A DNA stretch of 64,000 nt from Adiantum capillus-veneris. Taxonomy: Eukaryota > Streptophyta > Polypodiopsida > Polypodiales > Pteridaceae. The stretch lies in the NCBI GenBank assembly GCA_014529385.2, contig CM043942.1, forward strand, positions 48,218,244 to 48,282,243. The letters are read 5' to 3'. The notes beneath the pieces were generated by a model. That model worked only from the letters and a program-made list of their open reading frames with translations. It was not told the origin of the DNA and ran no database searches. Position 1 is the stretch's first letter. Every line of letters begins with the position of its first letter. Positions 20,434 through 31,299 of the stretch are shown here, in pieces. A program made the translations under genes and the position numbers.

Positions 20434-20999
20434 TGTGCGCTCCTTGCCGCACTGTCGAAGCAAGGGACTTGCCGATACACCGTATGCGAGCCACAAATGG
20501 CTCCAAGCACACAACAATCCTAAACTAGCAAGCTCAAGAAAACAAAGGGTGTGTCACTCACCGCTCTACGCTCGCCTTCGTGGTGGATTCCTCGCCGCGA
20601 TGAAGAAGAAGCCGCAATCGTGCCGCGCTCAACCGCTTCACCGCCGTCGTGCCTTCGTAATGCTCGATCGCACACACACTCTCCCTCTCTCTCTCTCTCA
20701 CACACACACACACAAGGAGGTGAAGAAGAAGAAGATGGAGATGGAGCAAGAGCACTCTTCAATTGCACAAATGAGAGAATGAGTAAAAATTAGGTTTAGT
20801 TGGCTTTTATAGGAGCTCACCCCATTCACACTTGGGCGCCCATGCTTAGCCAACTAATCCCTTGAATGTCCAAGTTAAAGTGCGCCTCTCATCGACGATC
20901 ACTCTACCTTTCCCTATTGGTCCGATAAGCCCGGTATCTGACTCTAAATAATACAACGTTTATAGATCATAGGGTGTCCGTGTGCCGTGAGGGTTAACA
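20434..20999 (-). repeat. 3' LTR of the nested element
   Basis: On the minus strand it begins TGTTAACCCTCACGG and ends GGAGCGCACA. It contains a TATAAAAG on the minus strand at 20,804-20,811, a GGGCGCCC palindrome and a CT/CA microsatellite. Confidence 0.93.
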
Positions 21000-21012
21000 T
21001 GCCCCCCTTCCT
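21000..21012 (-). other. Polypurine tract of the nested element
   Basis: The minus strand reads GGAAGGGGGGCA just before the LTR start. The same context (TCAGGAAGCGGGGCA) precedes the LTR of the truncated copy at 44,486. Confidence 0.85.
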
Positions 21013-22611
21013 GATGTAGATTCCGTCCTCGGAAGCTATTGAGTTGAAGCTGGTTCGTCGAGGTGGAAGAGCATTTGAGATGAATGTCCTTAGCCTTCTT
21101 CAGTCACTGCAAAATCAAACAACATTGGCACAGTAATTGCATTCTCTTAAAAAGCATATGCAGTTTTAGGTAGACATTTGATTGGTCAAAGAATTTCAAA
21201 CAATTTGTAGCAATGAACATTAAATTGCAATGTAATCAAATGCATAAACAGATGTAAAGGCAAAAAATTAAACAAGTCTGGGGTCACTAATTTGACGGTC
21301 GAAAGGCACTAGAGATCGAATATTAATACCATGGGTAAGCTTCTTAATTTTCTGTGGTCAATTAAGTTGTTTAATCGCGAGAGCCAAGTATTCATGTTCA
21401 AGGGCTGACTAGAGGCTATACCTAGAAAACTTTGTAGTTAAGCTACCATAAAAGGAATTTCTCATGAAATCATCGCCTGTCTGATTACTTTTTCTTTGAC
21501 CCCCCAAGGTCTTTTCACATTGATTCAATTATGATGTGTGTGCTTATTTTGTATGCCTTGGGTTTTTTGCGTTTCAAGGAAAAGCGCCCACACTGGGAAC
21601 CTCTAGGGCTCTAGTACCATAGGCGATACATGTGAGTGAAGTACCAAATCAAGCTGAGATTTCTCTTCCAGCTTAAAATTTTACATTGTGGCACTTTGAT
21701 TTTTTGTTTGTTCATTTTCAGCATTTTAATTTTGTAACTTTGGGGGGTCATATAACATTGTTACACTCCCCATGCTCATCACATTAGTAAACTCCCTTTA
21801 TAATACTTAAGCTAAAGGTCAATAGGGTTAAGCCCACTAGAAAGCCCTAGTACATTTCATACAATGCTGCCTAAATCGGATTAAGAACCTAAGTAACCAT
21901 TGCTTATTAGGAAGGCATTCCCCATGGTATTAAGAGAAGATCTCTAACACCTAGCTTGGTCAAACTAGCTTAGTCGGACTGCTTGATTTTTAAACCTAGA
22001 CAAGTGATTATGACAAAACATTACATTGAATTAAATGTTTGATACTAAGCCAATGCACTGAATATTATGCTACCAATCACAATCAAAGCAGACAAACATG
22101 GATGAAAAAAGATAAGGGCAATGCTAATGGATAAGAAACACCTGTTTGTGTTGATGGTCGCGCTTGATTTGAAGGTTCCATGAAGGTCCAAATCCTATCA
22201 ATAGCAACCCGCTCCTGTACACACTAGGAAACAAAAGGAATACCTCCAGGAGGCACATCAGTGGGAAAAGAGAACTTCGCTAATCACTCAACTCTAAAAC
22301 AGAAACACTCCTATCGTACTAATCTTACCTACCCTCCATCACTCAAGTGATGAGGATCAAAGGTGTTTCATGGCATAGGTTTCTGTTTCACTGTACCAAA
22401 TGTGACATGTGTAGGTCTGAGTCAATGTTTTGACTTTTAATGTGCATACTCGTTTGCTAATTGCTCTTGCTCTTTTTTTTTTTTTTTTGTGAGTATAAAG
22501 CTTTATATGTACATTCCCTAAGATCGGAGATTGAGAGGTCAGGGAAAAAGGTTGAGAGGGAAACAAATGAATGATGACTGTCAGCAAACACTCCCCCCTT
22601 CCTTGGGTAGA
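21013..22611 (-). other. 3' non-coding part of the nested element
   Basis: About 1.6 kb lies between the ORF stop and the polypurine tract. No coding frame is seen. The part from about 21,050 to 22,110 is clearly similar (reverse complement) to 43,380-44,485, which shows that this non-coding stretch is conserved within the family and is not random filler. Confidence 0.7.
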
Positions 22612-24135
22612 TCATACCGTTTGAAATGAGCTTGTCACCCTTTGAAACCAATTGTTCCAGTTGGTAATAGGTGAGGATTTTTGCCAGTAGTTTTCTATTA
22701 CCCTAGGTGCCTTGTCAAGCTGCAACGGTGGTAAGGTACTCTCCCAGGATTGAACTTGAAGTGGTTCATCAGGTGATTCTTGAACACTGGGAGGTGTGGA
22801 TTCTTTTGTAGCTTCATGGAGGTCCACTACTATAGATGGAGGCGGTGTAGAAGCTTTTACCTCTATGGATGTATTACATGATGAGCTAGAATCTTCATGG
22901 GACTCCCCCCTTCCTGAGCTAGGTGGAACAAATCGTTCTTTCTTTGGTACCCAAACTAGCTCTGGACTAAGTGTGTAGCATTCTGTGATTTTTTTCTTTC
23001 CACGATCATTGATTCGTTTTGGAACTACGGGATTGGGCTCACTTGGGTCAGGTGATAGGTAAGAGCACAATCTACGTTTTGGCACCCAGATTTGATCATT
23101 TCCTTGATAGTAGCCTTGGGCTTCCAATAGTCGTTTAGGAATCCAACGCAGCGTTTCTTTACATTTCTTGGAGTGAGTGGTACGGTTCTTACTAGGTTTC
23201 CGTTTTTTTGCATCAACCATGCTCACTACAGAGGTTTTAGGGACCCACTTGTATATTTTCTCTGTTATATTAGGATGGTTCTTGTGTGTCTCAAGCTTTC
23301 TTTCAACTACATTAGTTGAAGCTCTAGAGAGTTGGGCTATGGGGACGTATGGTTCAACCTCCTGGACATGCAATGTCTTGGGTTTTATTTCCTTGGGCAA
23401 TATCTCAGGGACTATGGCTTGAGTGGTAGGGCTAAGAGTTGGTTTTTGCATTGTAACACCCCCAGTCCCCCAATCAATAGTGCATTTGGTGGCTATCATC
23501 CACGTGCGGCCTAGGTTTATATTACCCTCCATAGTTCCAGTAGGCATGACCAAAAAGTCTTGAGCTACCACCCCATTGTCATAACTGACAGAAGTGTGCC
23601 AGATTCCAAAAACCGCAGTTTTTTTCTTGTTGACACCCTTGACTTGGATAATACTCTCAGATAGAGGTGGCTTCCCTAACTGACACCACACCCCATAGGA
23701 TAGCAGATTGTATTTAGCACCCGTGTCCAATAAGGCGTTATATAGCACTTTTCCATAGGCACTATTTAACTCAATGGGGTATCGTAGAGGTGTGTCAGAG
23801 TCCAACCCATCCTCTTCGTGTGCTTCATTTGCATCAGGTTCCGAGCGAGTAGCTCTACCTAATGTTTCCATGAAACGGCTAAACATACTAGTACTAGGCT
23901 GTGGAGCTTCGGGAGGTGCATGGCCTTCTCTCTCAGTGTTTTGGGTAGGGTATGCTTCCATGATTTCTGAGTCGGAGGAGGAATCACTAGCGGCCATTTT
24001 AGGGTCTTGGGTGGTGCTACCTTGTGTCCCCGCTGAGGGTCTAGAGCTTATCGTGGATGGGTAATGGGTGTCCGTATGAACAGAGGCACTCTCAATATGA
24101 TCGTGCTCTAACATTCGTCCAGAGCGTAAGTGCAT
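22612..24135 (-). CDS. Protease-like ORF of the nested element (507 aa), WVPK repeats
   Basis: The single long frame starts MHLRSGRMLEHD. Residues 1-115 are Ser/Pro/acid-rich. Residues about 118-222 form a retropepsin-like domain with NALLDTGAKYNLLSYGVW (DTG at 137-139) and a closing INLGRTWM. Residues about 295-400 carry a short motif W(V/I)PK four times (near 297, 331, 350 and 395), with a related VVPK near 370, set in a basic stretch. The tail is Ser/Pro/acid-rich. There is no zinc knuckle, reverse transcriptase or integrase. The protease region matches the second protease-like region of the element at 63.7-64 kb (SYGVWCQLGKP against SYGMWLLLGKP). Confidence 0.8.
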   Translation of the reverse strand: MHLRSGRMLEHDHIESASVHTDTHYPSTISSRPSAGTQGSTTQDPKMAASDSSSDSEIMEAYPTQNTEREGHAPPEAPQPSTSMFSRFMETLGRATRSEPDANEAHEEDGLDSDTPLRYPIELNSAYGKVLYNALLDTGAKYNLLSYGVWCQLGKPPLSESIIQVKGVNKKKTAVFGIWHTSVSYDNGVVAQDFLVMPTGTMEGNINLGRTWMIATKCTIDWGTGGVTMQKPTLSPTTQAIVPEILPKEIKPKTLHVQEVEPYVPIAQLSRASTNVVERKLETHKNHPNITEKIYKWVPKTSVVSMVDAKKRKPSKNRTTHSKKCKETLRWIPKRLLEAQGYYQGNDQIWVPKRRLCSYLSPDPSEPNPVVPKRINDRGKKKITECYTLSPELVWVPKKERFVPPSSGRGESHEDSSSSCNTSIEVKASTPPPSIVVDLHEATKESTPPSVQESPDEPLQVQSWESTLPPLQLDKAPRVIENYWQKSSPITNWNNWFQRVTSSFQTV

Positions 24136-24735
24136 GTGCTTTTGATACCCTAAGGTGTCAAAAAGCTGCTCTAGGAGGCCTTGTGACTAGTTTTTAGCGT
24201 GTTTTTTGTTTGCTTTTTTGCTATATTTTTTAGAGCGTGTCGTGGAATGGGCCGTGTGATAGCTCGAAACGAGCGTATCGGTCAGAGGGTCGTGCCGTGC
24301 TTTACAGCCCTCCGTTTGGTCACTCTATGCTCTCGGAATCCCTAAAACTGTCAATTTCCAGTAGGGAACTAGGCCCAAACTAGAAAGTCTAAGGGTGCAA
24401 GTGGGAAGAGAAAGGAGGAGAGTGGAGGACTTGTCCCACATGCTCTCATTCTCTCTTGAGGGAGTAGGGTATATATATAAGAGTGAGTCTAGTATATGTC
24501 ATAAGACTGAGGACTGAGGCCTGGGCCTGGGCTTGGGCTTGGGAAGATGATCCCGATCCCGATCTATCTTTTATACAAACCAACCCGTCCGTTTTAAGAG
24601 TCACGTTTTTTATTTTCGAAAAATATCGCCGCCCACTCGCTCGCGTTTTTAATTTCTGAAATTTTTTTCCTTTATTTATTTATTTATTTATTTATTTACT
24701 TTTTTTTCCAAAATATATATATATATATTTTTTTG
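24136..24735 (-). other. Leader region of the nested element
   Basis: Non-coding sequence between the ORF start and the A-rich minisatellite. It contains a CGAAACGAGCG palindrome-like block near 24,265, a short TA run near 24,470 and ATTT/AT runs at 24,672-24,730. Confidence 0.6.
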
Positions 24736-25035
24736 TTGATGCAGAAAATACAGAAATTGAAAAAAACGCAGAAATTGCAGAAAATGCAGATAAACGCAGA
24801 AATTACAGAAAATGCAGAAAAAACGCAGAAATTGCAGAAAATACAGAAAAAAACGCAGAAATTACAGAAAATGCAGAAAAAACGCAGAAATTACAGAAAA
24901 TTGACAGAAATGCGGAAAATTGCAGAAATTGAAAACGCCGAACTTGAAAATGCAGAAATTGCAGAAATTGAAAAAACGCAGACAACAGCAGAAATTGAAA
25001 CTTGACAGCAATTGCAGAAAACGCAAAAAACAGAA
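24736..25035 (-). repeat. A-rich minisatellite (GCAGAAATT units)
   Basis: About 300 bp made of variants of GCAGAAATTGCAGAAAA on the plus strand, more than twenty units in irregular order. Long frames on both strands here (Lys/Gln-rich and Phe-rich) are artefacts of the repeat. Confidence 0.88.
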
Positions 25036-25126
25036 ACCTTCCACACACTCCTTCCCTGCCTTTCCTATGATAGAAATTGCACCACAAGGAAGCGTAAAGT
25101 GCTAACCGAGCTTAGTGTAGGGCATA

Positions 25127-25144
25127 TCCCCGGCAACGGCGCCA
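25127..25144 (-). other. Primer-binding site of the nested element
   Basis: The minus strand reads TGGCGCCGTTGCCGGGGA, a sequence seen at this position in many plant Ty3 elements. It starts four bases inside the 5' LTR end. Confidence 0.85.
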
Positions 25145-25148
25145 AAAA

Positions 25149-25393
25149 TGTGCGCTCCTTGCCGCACTGTCAAAGCAAGGGACTTGCCGATACACCGTAT
25201 GCGAGCCACAAATGGCTCCAAGCACACAACAAGCCTAAACTAGCAAGCTCAAGAAAACAAAGGGTGTGTCACTCACCGCTCTACGCTCGCCTTCGTGGTG
25301 GATTCCTCGCCGCGATGAAGAAGAAGCTGCAGTCGTGCCGCGCTCAACCGCTTCGACGCCGTCGTGCCTTCGTAATGCTCGATCGCACACACA

Positions 25394-25429
<36 letters not shown>

Positions 25430-25714
25430 AGGAGGTGAAGAAGAAGAAGATGGAGATGGAGCAAGAGCACTCTTCAATTGCACAAATGAGAGAATGAGTA
25501 AAAATTAGGTTTAGTTGGCTTTTATAGGAGCTCACCCCATTCACACTTGGGCGCCCATGCTTAGCCAACTAATCCCTTGAATGTCCAAGTTAAAGTGCGC
25601 CTCTCATCGACGATCACTCTACCTTTCCCTATTGGTCCGATAAGCCCGGTATCTGACTCTAAATAATACAACGTTTATAGATCATAGGGTGTCCGTGTGC
25701 CGTGAGGGTTAACA
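25149..25714 (-). repeat. 5' LTR of the nested element
   Basis: The second copy of the 566-bp LTR, transcribed leftward. Its minus-strand TATA box (TATAAAAG) is at 25,520-25,527. The second half is identical to the other copy and the differences cluster in the GC-rich first 250 bases. Confidence 0.93.
25520..25527 (-). promoter_or_regulatory. TATA box of the nested element's 5' LTR
   Basis: The minus strand reads CTCCTATAAAAGCCAAC. The same box is kept in the diverged truncated copy at 44,676-44,683, which supports function. Confidence 0.7.
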
Positions 25715-25719
25715 CCGAG

Positions 25720-27154
25720 ATACCAGGGATTGGAGTCATTGGCTCCCATTATCGGCTACATTTTGGAGGGTGAGTTTCCACAAGACTTCACGAAGGCTCA
25801 GAAGAGGAGACTCATGAAGAAGTCAAGTTTCTATCTCTTCCTAGAAGGCTCCCTCTATCAAAGAGGGAAGGATCAAGTGTGCAGAAGAGTACCAACTATC
25901 GAGGAAATTCCAACCATTCTAAAAGGTTTGCATGAAGAGGCATGTGGTGGTCATTTTGCCCAAGAATCAACTGTGAAGAAGATTTTGCTTGCGGGGTATG
26001 TTTGGCCAAGCTTGCATGTGGATGTTCAGCATTGGTGTAAAAGCTGTCACAATTGTCAGATAAATGGAAATAGAAGGTTGGTGCATGGCCCGAGGCAAAT
26101 AGTGCTTGCAAATGGACCCTTTGAAAAGTGGGGCATTGATGCTATGGGTCCTCTGTCTAGGACAAAAAATGGTAAACTCTACATTCTAGTGGCTGTAGAC
26201 TATATGACTAGGTGGGTGGAAGCACAAAGTGTAGCAAAGGTAAATGAGAGGACAGTGAGCAAATTCGTCTACACTCACATTTGTTGTAGATTTGGCACAC
26301 CTTTGGAGATTGTTTCTGATAATGGTCCAGGGTTTAGAAAGGGATTGCTCACAGAAGTCTGTGAAGAACTTCGCATTCTACATCGTCACAGTACACCCTA
26401 CTATCCCCAATCAAATGGTTTGGTGGAGAAGGCTAATGGTGTCATTGCAGGAATCATTAGAAAGATGGTGCAAAACAAGACAAAATTATGGGATGACTTC
26501 TTGGATGGTGCCTTGTGGGCATATCGAACCACATATAGGGAAGCCACGGAGTTCACACCATTTCACTTGGTCTATGGTCAAGAGGCTTTGCAGCCTATCG
26601 AGCTCAACATTCCAACAATGCGACTTCATGGCAAAGGAGCACAAGATGATCAAGAAGCATGGATGGATCGACTTCTTACCTTAGCTGAGCTTGAGTGGAA
26701 AAGAGAAGCAGCATACGAATGCTATAAGAGAAAAGCCACACAGACAAAGGAGAAGCTTGACAAGAAACTGAAGGACAAAGGCATCAATGAAGGAGATCTT
26801 GTGCTAAGGTATGACAATCGACTCGATAATCGTTTTGATGCCAAATTTGAAACAAGATGTCAGGGGCCATACATAGTCAAGAAGGCTTTCAATTCAAGTT
26901 ACTATCAACTTATGGACTTGAATGGGAAAGAGCACTCCAGGAAGGTAAACGGCTATCGCTTGAAGCCTTACTTGAGTCGCCTTCTACCAAAGGATCTACC
27001 AAAGATCTGTCAAAAGGCCACTGTCTCATGTAAGTATTGTTACATGAAGCATGAGTGTAACTCTAGCCAAAATTCTGAGGGGCCAAACAATAAAGATCTC
27101 GTCAAGGACTCTGAAGTGCTCTCTTTGGAAAAGATGCTCTATGATGGTACATGA
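25720..27154 (+). CDS. Tat integrase
   Basis: Coding resumes after the nested insertion. An H2C2 zinc site is seen around HEEACGGHFAQEST and CHNCQINGN. The catalytic core shows KWGIDAMGPLSRTKNGKLYI, EIVSDNGPGFRKGLL and PYYPQSNGLVEKANG with D-D-E residues. A GDLVLRYDNRLDN and GPYIVKKAFN tail follows. The enzyme joins element DNA to the genome. The frame is open to 27,154 and no chromodomain is seen, as usual for Tat elements. Confidence 0.93.
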
Positions 27155-27167
27155 ATATACCATCATC

Positions 27168-27180
27168 CAGGGGGAGGGCT
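27168..27180 (+). other. Polypurine tract of the Tat element
   Basis: CAGGGGGAGGGCT lies two bases before the TG of the 3' LTR. Confidence 0.85.
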
Positions 27181-27182
27181 AA

Positions 27183-29545
27183 TGATAGCCGTTTTTCAGC
27201 TCTTCGTAATTGTCACAGTGATTTACCTCACCCTACCAAAATCACCCAAACACTGTGGCTATCCCTACCATTTCACTGTACATAGGCGTGCGTGAGTCAC
27301 GGAACTTTTCCCATATCTTCTTAAAAAACCCTCAATTAGCTAGTCATTGGGCTAGTTGAGCCAAAAAAATAAAAAAAATAAAAAAAATAAGTATATTATG
27401 GCCCATGCGTATGTAAATATTTCTTTGTATATAGGGCCTAAATAAAGGATTTTTTCATAATTATTTTGGTATTTATTTAAATATTTCTACCTAGGTGTGT
27501 TATTTATGCTCTGTACATTGTCTCACCATTACCACAATTTTTCTTACCATTTTTCATATTATTTATTCCATATAGAAATATTTTCATGTAAGCTTCTCTT
27601 ATATTTGGTGTAACTCCACCCCAACAAAAATCCAAAAAAACTAGTTTTATTTATGTGTATATTTTTTCACTATTGTGATGTTTCCCTTCCTACATCTATT
27701 TTGTTTTTTTTAGAACACCAAAAATATTTATCTTTTTATGGTAGCCTCATAATGAGAGAGATTTCTTTTGACCCCTTTATATTTTTTCCACTTATATTAT
27801 TTATATTTGACATGTACATATTTTTTAGACCCCTCAATATTTGATTTTCTTAGTTGTACTATTCACTTATATCATAATCTCAACAATATCTTCAATTATA
27901 GACCTACCAAATAAGGTCAAGGGTAGGTGGCATGCATACATACACTATGGAGGGCTCACTCTTGGAGGTATTCAAAAGAATCATCCAAAGAAGGACCCCA
28001 CAAGGACCTTGTGCAGTGGAAAAAAACGGTCGGTTTTGCTGAATTTTTAAAGTTCACTTGCTCTCCGAATTTGAAAAGGTGATACAAACAAAAGTTGTAG
28101 CTCGTGGGCTGAACTTTTGCCTCAATTTTTTCATATTTTTTTGAGCTACGAGCTGTGAGCTATGATTTTATTAGTGGACCCCAGTTTTCCCATGCTATGC
28201 AGCCACACTCTCTCTTCCACTTTATCATTTTCCTCTTTCACACACACTTCTCCACTCATCATCCCCACCTCTCTCACCACTCCTCTCTGCACCTTACTCA
28301 CCTTCTCCTCAACCTTGAAGAATAAGAGAAACCATGGTGAACTCATACCTCCCACACACAATTCCCTTCAAAAATTGACCACCTAGTCTCCTTTTTCCGC
28401 CTCCAATTTACCCATATCTATTAAAAAAACCACAAAATTCAGCCTCTTCTCTTAAAAGACAGCATCATGGTGGTTGATTACTCAGCTTCAATTACCTTGT
28501 CTCTCAAGGAAGGTCAAGAGTGGAGAAAAAATGTACCGTCAAAGCTAGTGGACCGTCAACAAGCGTCAAAATTGGCCCTACTCAAGACACTTGGAGCATC
28601 AACCTTGTAAGAAATCCACTTTTTCTTACCTCTTAAGAGTTTTTATTCCTTATTTGTATCCTACATGGATACTCCCATTGTAAATATCCAATTCCATTTG
28701 TAAATTAATACTAACTCTACTAACACTAACCCACTATGAAAAGTCATATCACCTCCATTTCTCTCCTCTCTCTTTCCCCACCAACTTCTTGATAATTCCA
28801 AGCAAAAGAAATTAGATAAATTGCTGAAAATCTAACCCAACCATGGTTAGAGGAGTAACCCTAGCCTTCAAAATTGCTATAAAAGGAGGGTGTAGCTAGC
28901 ACAAAAGGGAGAGCCATAAGCAAGAGCACTATGCTATAGCTTGAGAAGCCAAGCTCAACCTCTCTAGAAGGAGCTCTTGAGTGGAAGCTCATTGTCTTAT
29001 GCATGTGCATGTGTTGTAATAGGGGATTAGCAAGGGAACTCTATGCCATTGTAAGAGAGAGAGTGATCATTCAATTGAGAGTAGGAAATCTATCATTTCT
29101 CCTACTAGTGTAAGCCCAACATTTGCTGAATCAAGGAGGGTGGATTTGGACTAAGCTTGGATACTTTGTCTCCCTTCCAACGTGAAGTAATGGACAACAA
29201 TGATGCGTAAGTGTCTTGGTGTTTTTTGTTAAGTTCTTGATAGCTTTGTCTCTGGTGTTGTCATCAATCTAGCCATAAATCCCACATACTGTAAGAGGGC
29301 GACAGGGTGGAGAGGACTCCCCTGGCTTTAAGACAGTGATTGGGGTGGCTTTTCTTGTGATGTGTTGTGGTGAAATTTACGCAAGCTATGTTGAACAAAT
29401 ACTAATCTCACTTTGATTTGTCATGACAGATTTGTAAGAAGGTATTAATGCAACAAGCACCCCCTCCCCCTTTCTCTCTCTTTCTTACATATATATATTT
29501 ATGTTTGCTTGATCATTAACGATACACTTCAAAGCAGCCCGAGCA

Positions 29546-29591
<46 letters not shown>

Positions 29592-29856
29592 CTCGTGTTT
29601 TAGTGTGTGAGAGTATTCCATTGGTGTTAGGGTTAGTGTAAATTCCTTGCTTGTTTGTGGGTTGCTCTAACGATTCTCCTCTTTTGCGTCCTAGTTCGCT
29701 CTTAAACTAGGTGGTGCCCCTTGTGTAGTTGGGATTTGGCTGGGGGTTTGTTGTTTTGGTTTGTGTTGTGTTGTGCCCCAGCCCCATTGAGCATCACGGG
29801 AGCCTTGAAGGGTGTCTAGAGGTTGCTCTTCTTGTTGCCCGCCCCGGACCGCCTCA
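27183..29856 (+). repeat. 3' LTR of the Tat element
   Basis: It matches 12,234-14,924 almost base for base and ends CCGCCTCA. The next four bases, GTAG, repeat those before the 5' LTR. Confidence 0.95.
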
Positions 29857-30565
29857 GTAGGTCGAGAAGAGCTTGTCGAGGCAAGCAAGCAAAGCAAGGG
29901 AGGAAGCTTGTCAAGGCAAGCAAGTAGGTTGAGAAGAAGCTTGTCAAAGCAAGCAAGCTTGACCAAGGCAAAGCTCTCTCAAACTCTCTTTCGATCTTGT
30001 TCTTGAAGCTAAGCAAGGAAGAGCTTGGACGACTACAAACCCCTAAGCTATCGGGGCGAGTTTGGCAGATCTCTTAAGGGAAGTGAAGGAGTAAAACTGA
30101 GGAATCTGTGAAGGGGGTGAAGACCGAGAAAGACGGGGGGGATCTTGAAAGATCTCTCTCAATCTTTCTCTCAATTAAGCATAAAAAGGACGACAGAGGC
30201 GATCAAAGGATGCTACATAGAGATAGCTTGCAGAGAATTTGGCAATAATTGAAGCATAAAGATTGAGGCAATGAGCAGAATTAGGTAAATGAGACAGCTA
30301 AAGCAAAAAAGGGAATCTCATCACCGACAACAGTCTGAAGGTTGATTAAGAATTTTGTTAAGTCCGGTGTCGTTAACGGCCCGGTTAATCCTGTAACGGG
30401 AGCTTAAACTCCTAGTTAGCAGATTATCCAAGTGACGGTGCTGTTAACAACCCGCCTTGGCTAAGAATTCAGTTGTACTCAAAGATTTAATTAATTAATT
30501 GAAGGGTACAGTGATTTCCAAATTCAGTTGCATCTCTTTCTCTCATTCCCTCTCTTTCACACCTC
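29857..30565 (+). other. Resumed AG/CT-rich repeat and non-coding flank
   Basis: The GGCAAGCAAG-type repeat interrupted at 12,233 continues to about 29,965. The rest is non-coding, with two loose copies of a block around CGGTG(T/C)(C/T)GTTAAC (about 30,366 and 30,436) and an ATTAATTAATT run. No gene is seen. Confidence 0.55.
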
Positions 30566-31290
30566 TCACAGCCAGAGGCCCGGCGCCGCCCGACTCACGT
30601 AGCGAACACATATCCCTAGACAACGCACAAACTCCCCGACTTCAAAAGATTCAACAAACTCATTGAAAAACACTGCTGTGACAACAAAGGTGAAAATGTT
30701 CTTGGACTCTCTGTCTATTAAGTCAGCCTTCAAATGTCGCGCATAGCTAGCTTTAGGTATTTTATAAGTACCATACTTGCATAGCACTTTTCCCTCAAAT
30801 GAAAAACGAAAGGTAATAGCATCAGAAAGCTCTGATATGGACAAAACCCTAAGAGAAGGCACTAATGCCAATTGCGAGCCAAAGTTGTCACTTATTGGTT
30901 CATTACTCTCCTCTGGTGTGACAAAAACGGAGCTCGAGTCACGAGGCTGTACAGAGAGGCCTGTGACATAAATATGTTATTCACAACCTTAAACAAGCTT
31001 CAAATCGTGGAAATAATAGAAATACATTACCACGTGCATAGCTTAGAGCTTTTCTTTAGGCTTTATAAGGGGATGACCTCTTGAACTTTGGAGAAAGCTT
31101 TTTCGAAAGCTTTGGGGACAAATCGGATTTGAAAGAAGGAGAGAAATGTGTTTCAGGTAACTTTAACAAACCAGAGGAAGCAGGAAGGTCTATCATAGCT
31201 TGCACACCCTCTTTACCCACATTAGAACACTCAAGGTCGTCTTCAAAATCGAAAGCAAGTTCCTCCTTATTCAAGTTAGGATTTGTAAGA
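30566..31290 (-). CDS. Possible exons of an unrecognised minus-strand gene
   Basis: Two protein-like stretches lie on the minus strand. The upstream one (about 31,274-31,056) gives EELAFDFEDDLECSNVGKEG and a Ser/Lys/Pro-rich end with SPKLSKKLSPKFKRSSP. The downstream one (about 30,964-30,566) gives VFVTPEESNEPISDNFGSQ, LSDAITFRFSFEGKVLCKYG and NIFTFVVTAVFFNEFVESFE. An acceptor-like TTTATGTCACAG directly precedes the downstream stretch, so an intron of about 100 bases between them is plausible. I recognise no family. They could be a host gene piece or an accessory frame of a decayed element. Confidence 0.35.
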
Positions 31291-31299
31291 ATGTATTAT

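Larger units (their letters stand above)
20434..25714 (-). mobile_element. Nested non-autonomous LTR retrotransposon (minus strand)
   Basis: The 566-bp LTRs at both ends differ at about six or seven positions. There is a clean 5-bp target duplication, a primer site at the right end and a polypurine tract at the left end, so the element points leftward. Its internal 4.1 kb holds one 507-codon frame with a protease-like domain but no reverse transcriptase, RNase H or integrase. It therefore must have been moved by enzymes of another element. It looks whole for its type. A diverged, truncated relative is at 43.4-45.05 kb. Confidence 0.92.
12234..29856 (+). mobile_element. Tat-lineage Ty3 LTR retrotransposon, young, with nested insertion
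   Basis: LTRs of 2691 and 2674 bp differ by only about ten bases plus microsatellite length, roughly 0.4%. The target duplication is GTAG (or AGTAG, since one A is shared with the LTR end), seen at 12,230-12,233 and 29,857-29,860. The internal region carries a primer site, four short accessory ORFs, gag, protease, reverse transcriptase, RNase H, a second archaeal-type RNase H, integrase and a polypurine tract. The second RNase H is the mark of the Tat group (Ogre and Retand relatives). The coding part looks nearly whole, with about three or four interruptions besides the 5.3-kb nested element. Without that insert it is about 12.3 kb. Confidence 0.93.

Noticed and set aside
20520-20793. ORFs inside the 566-bp LTRs (also 25,235-25,508)
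   Set aside because: Low-complexity CT/CA-driven frames within LTR sequence, not conserved in the diverged LTR copy at 44.5-45.05 kb.
24733-25105. Lys/Gln-rich and Phe-rich ORFs in the A-rich minisatellite
   Set aside because: They follow the repeat unit and have no counterpart outside it.
30575-30600. GGCCCGGCGCCGCCC as a primer-binding site
   Set aside because: There is no LTR end or LTR pair next to it and it does not match a tRNA-derived primer site I know.
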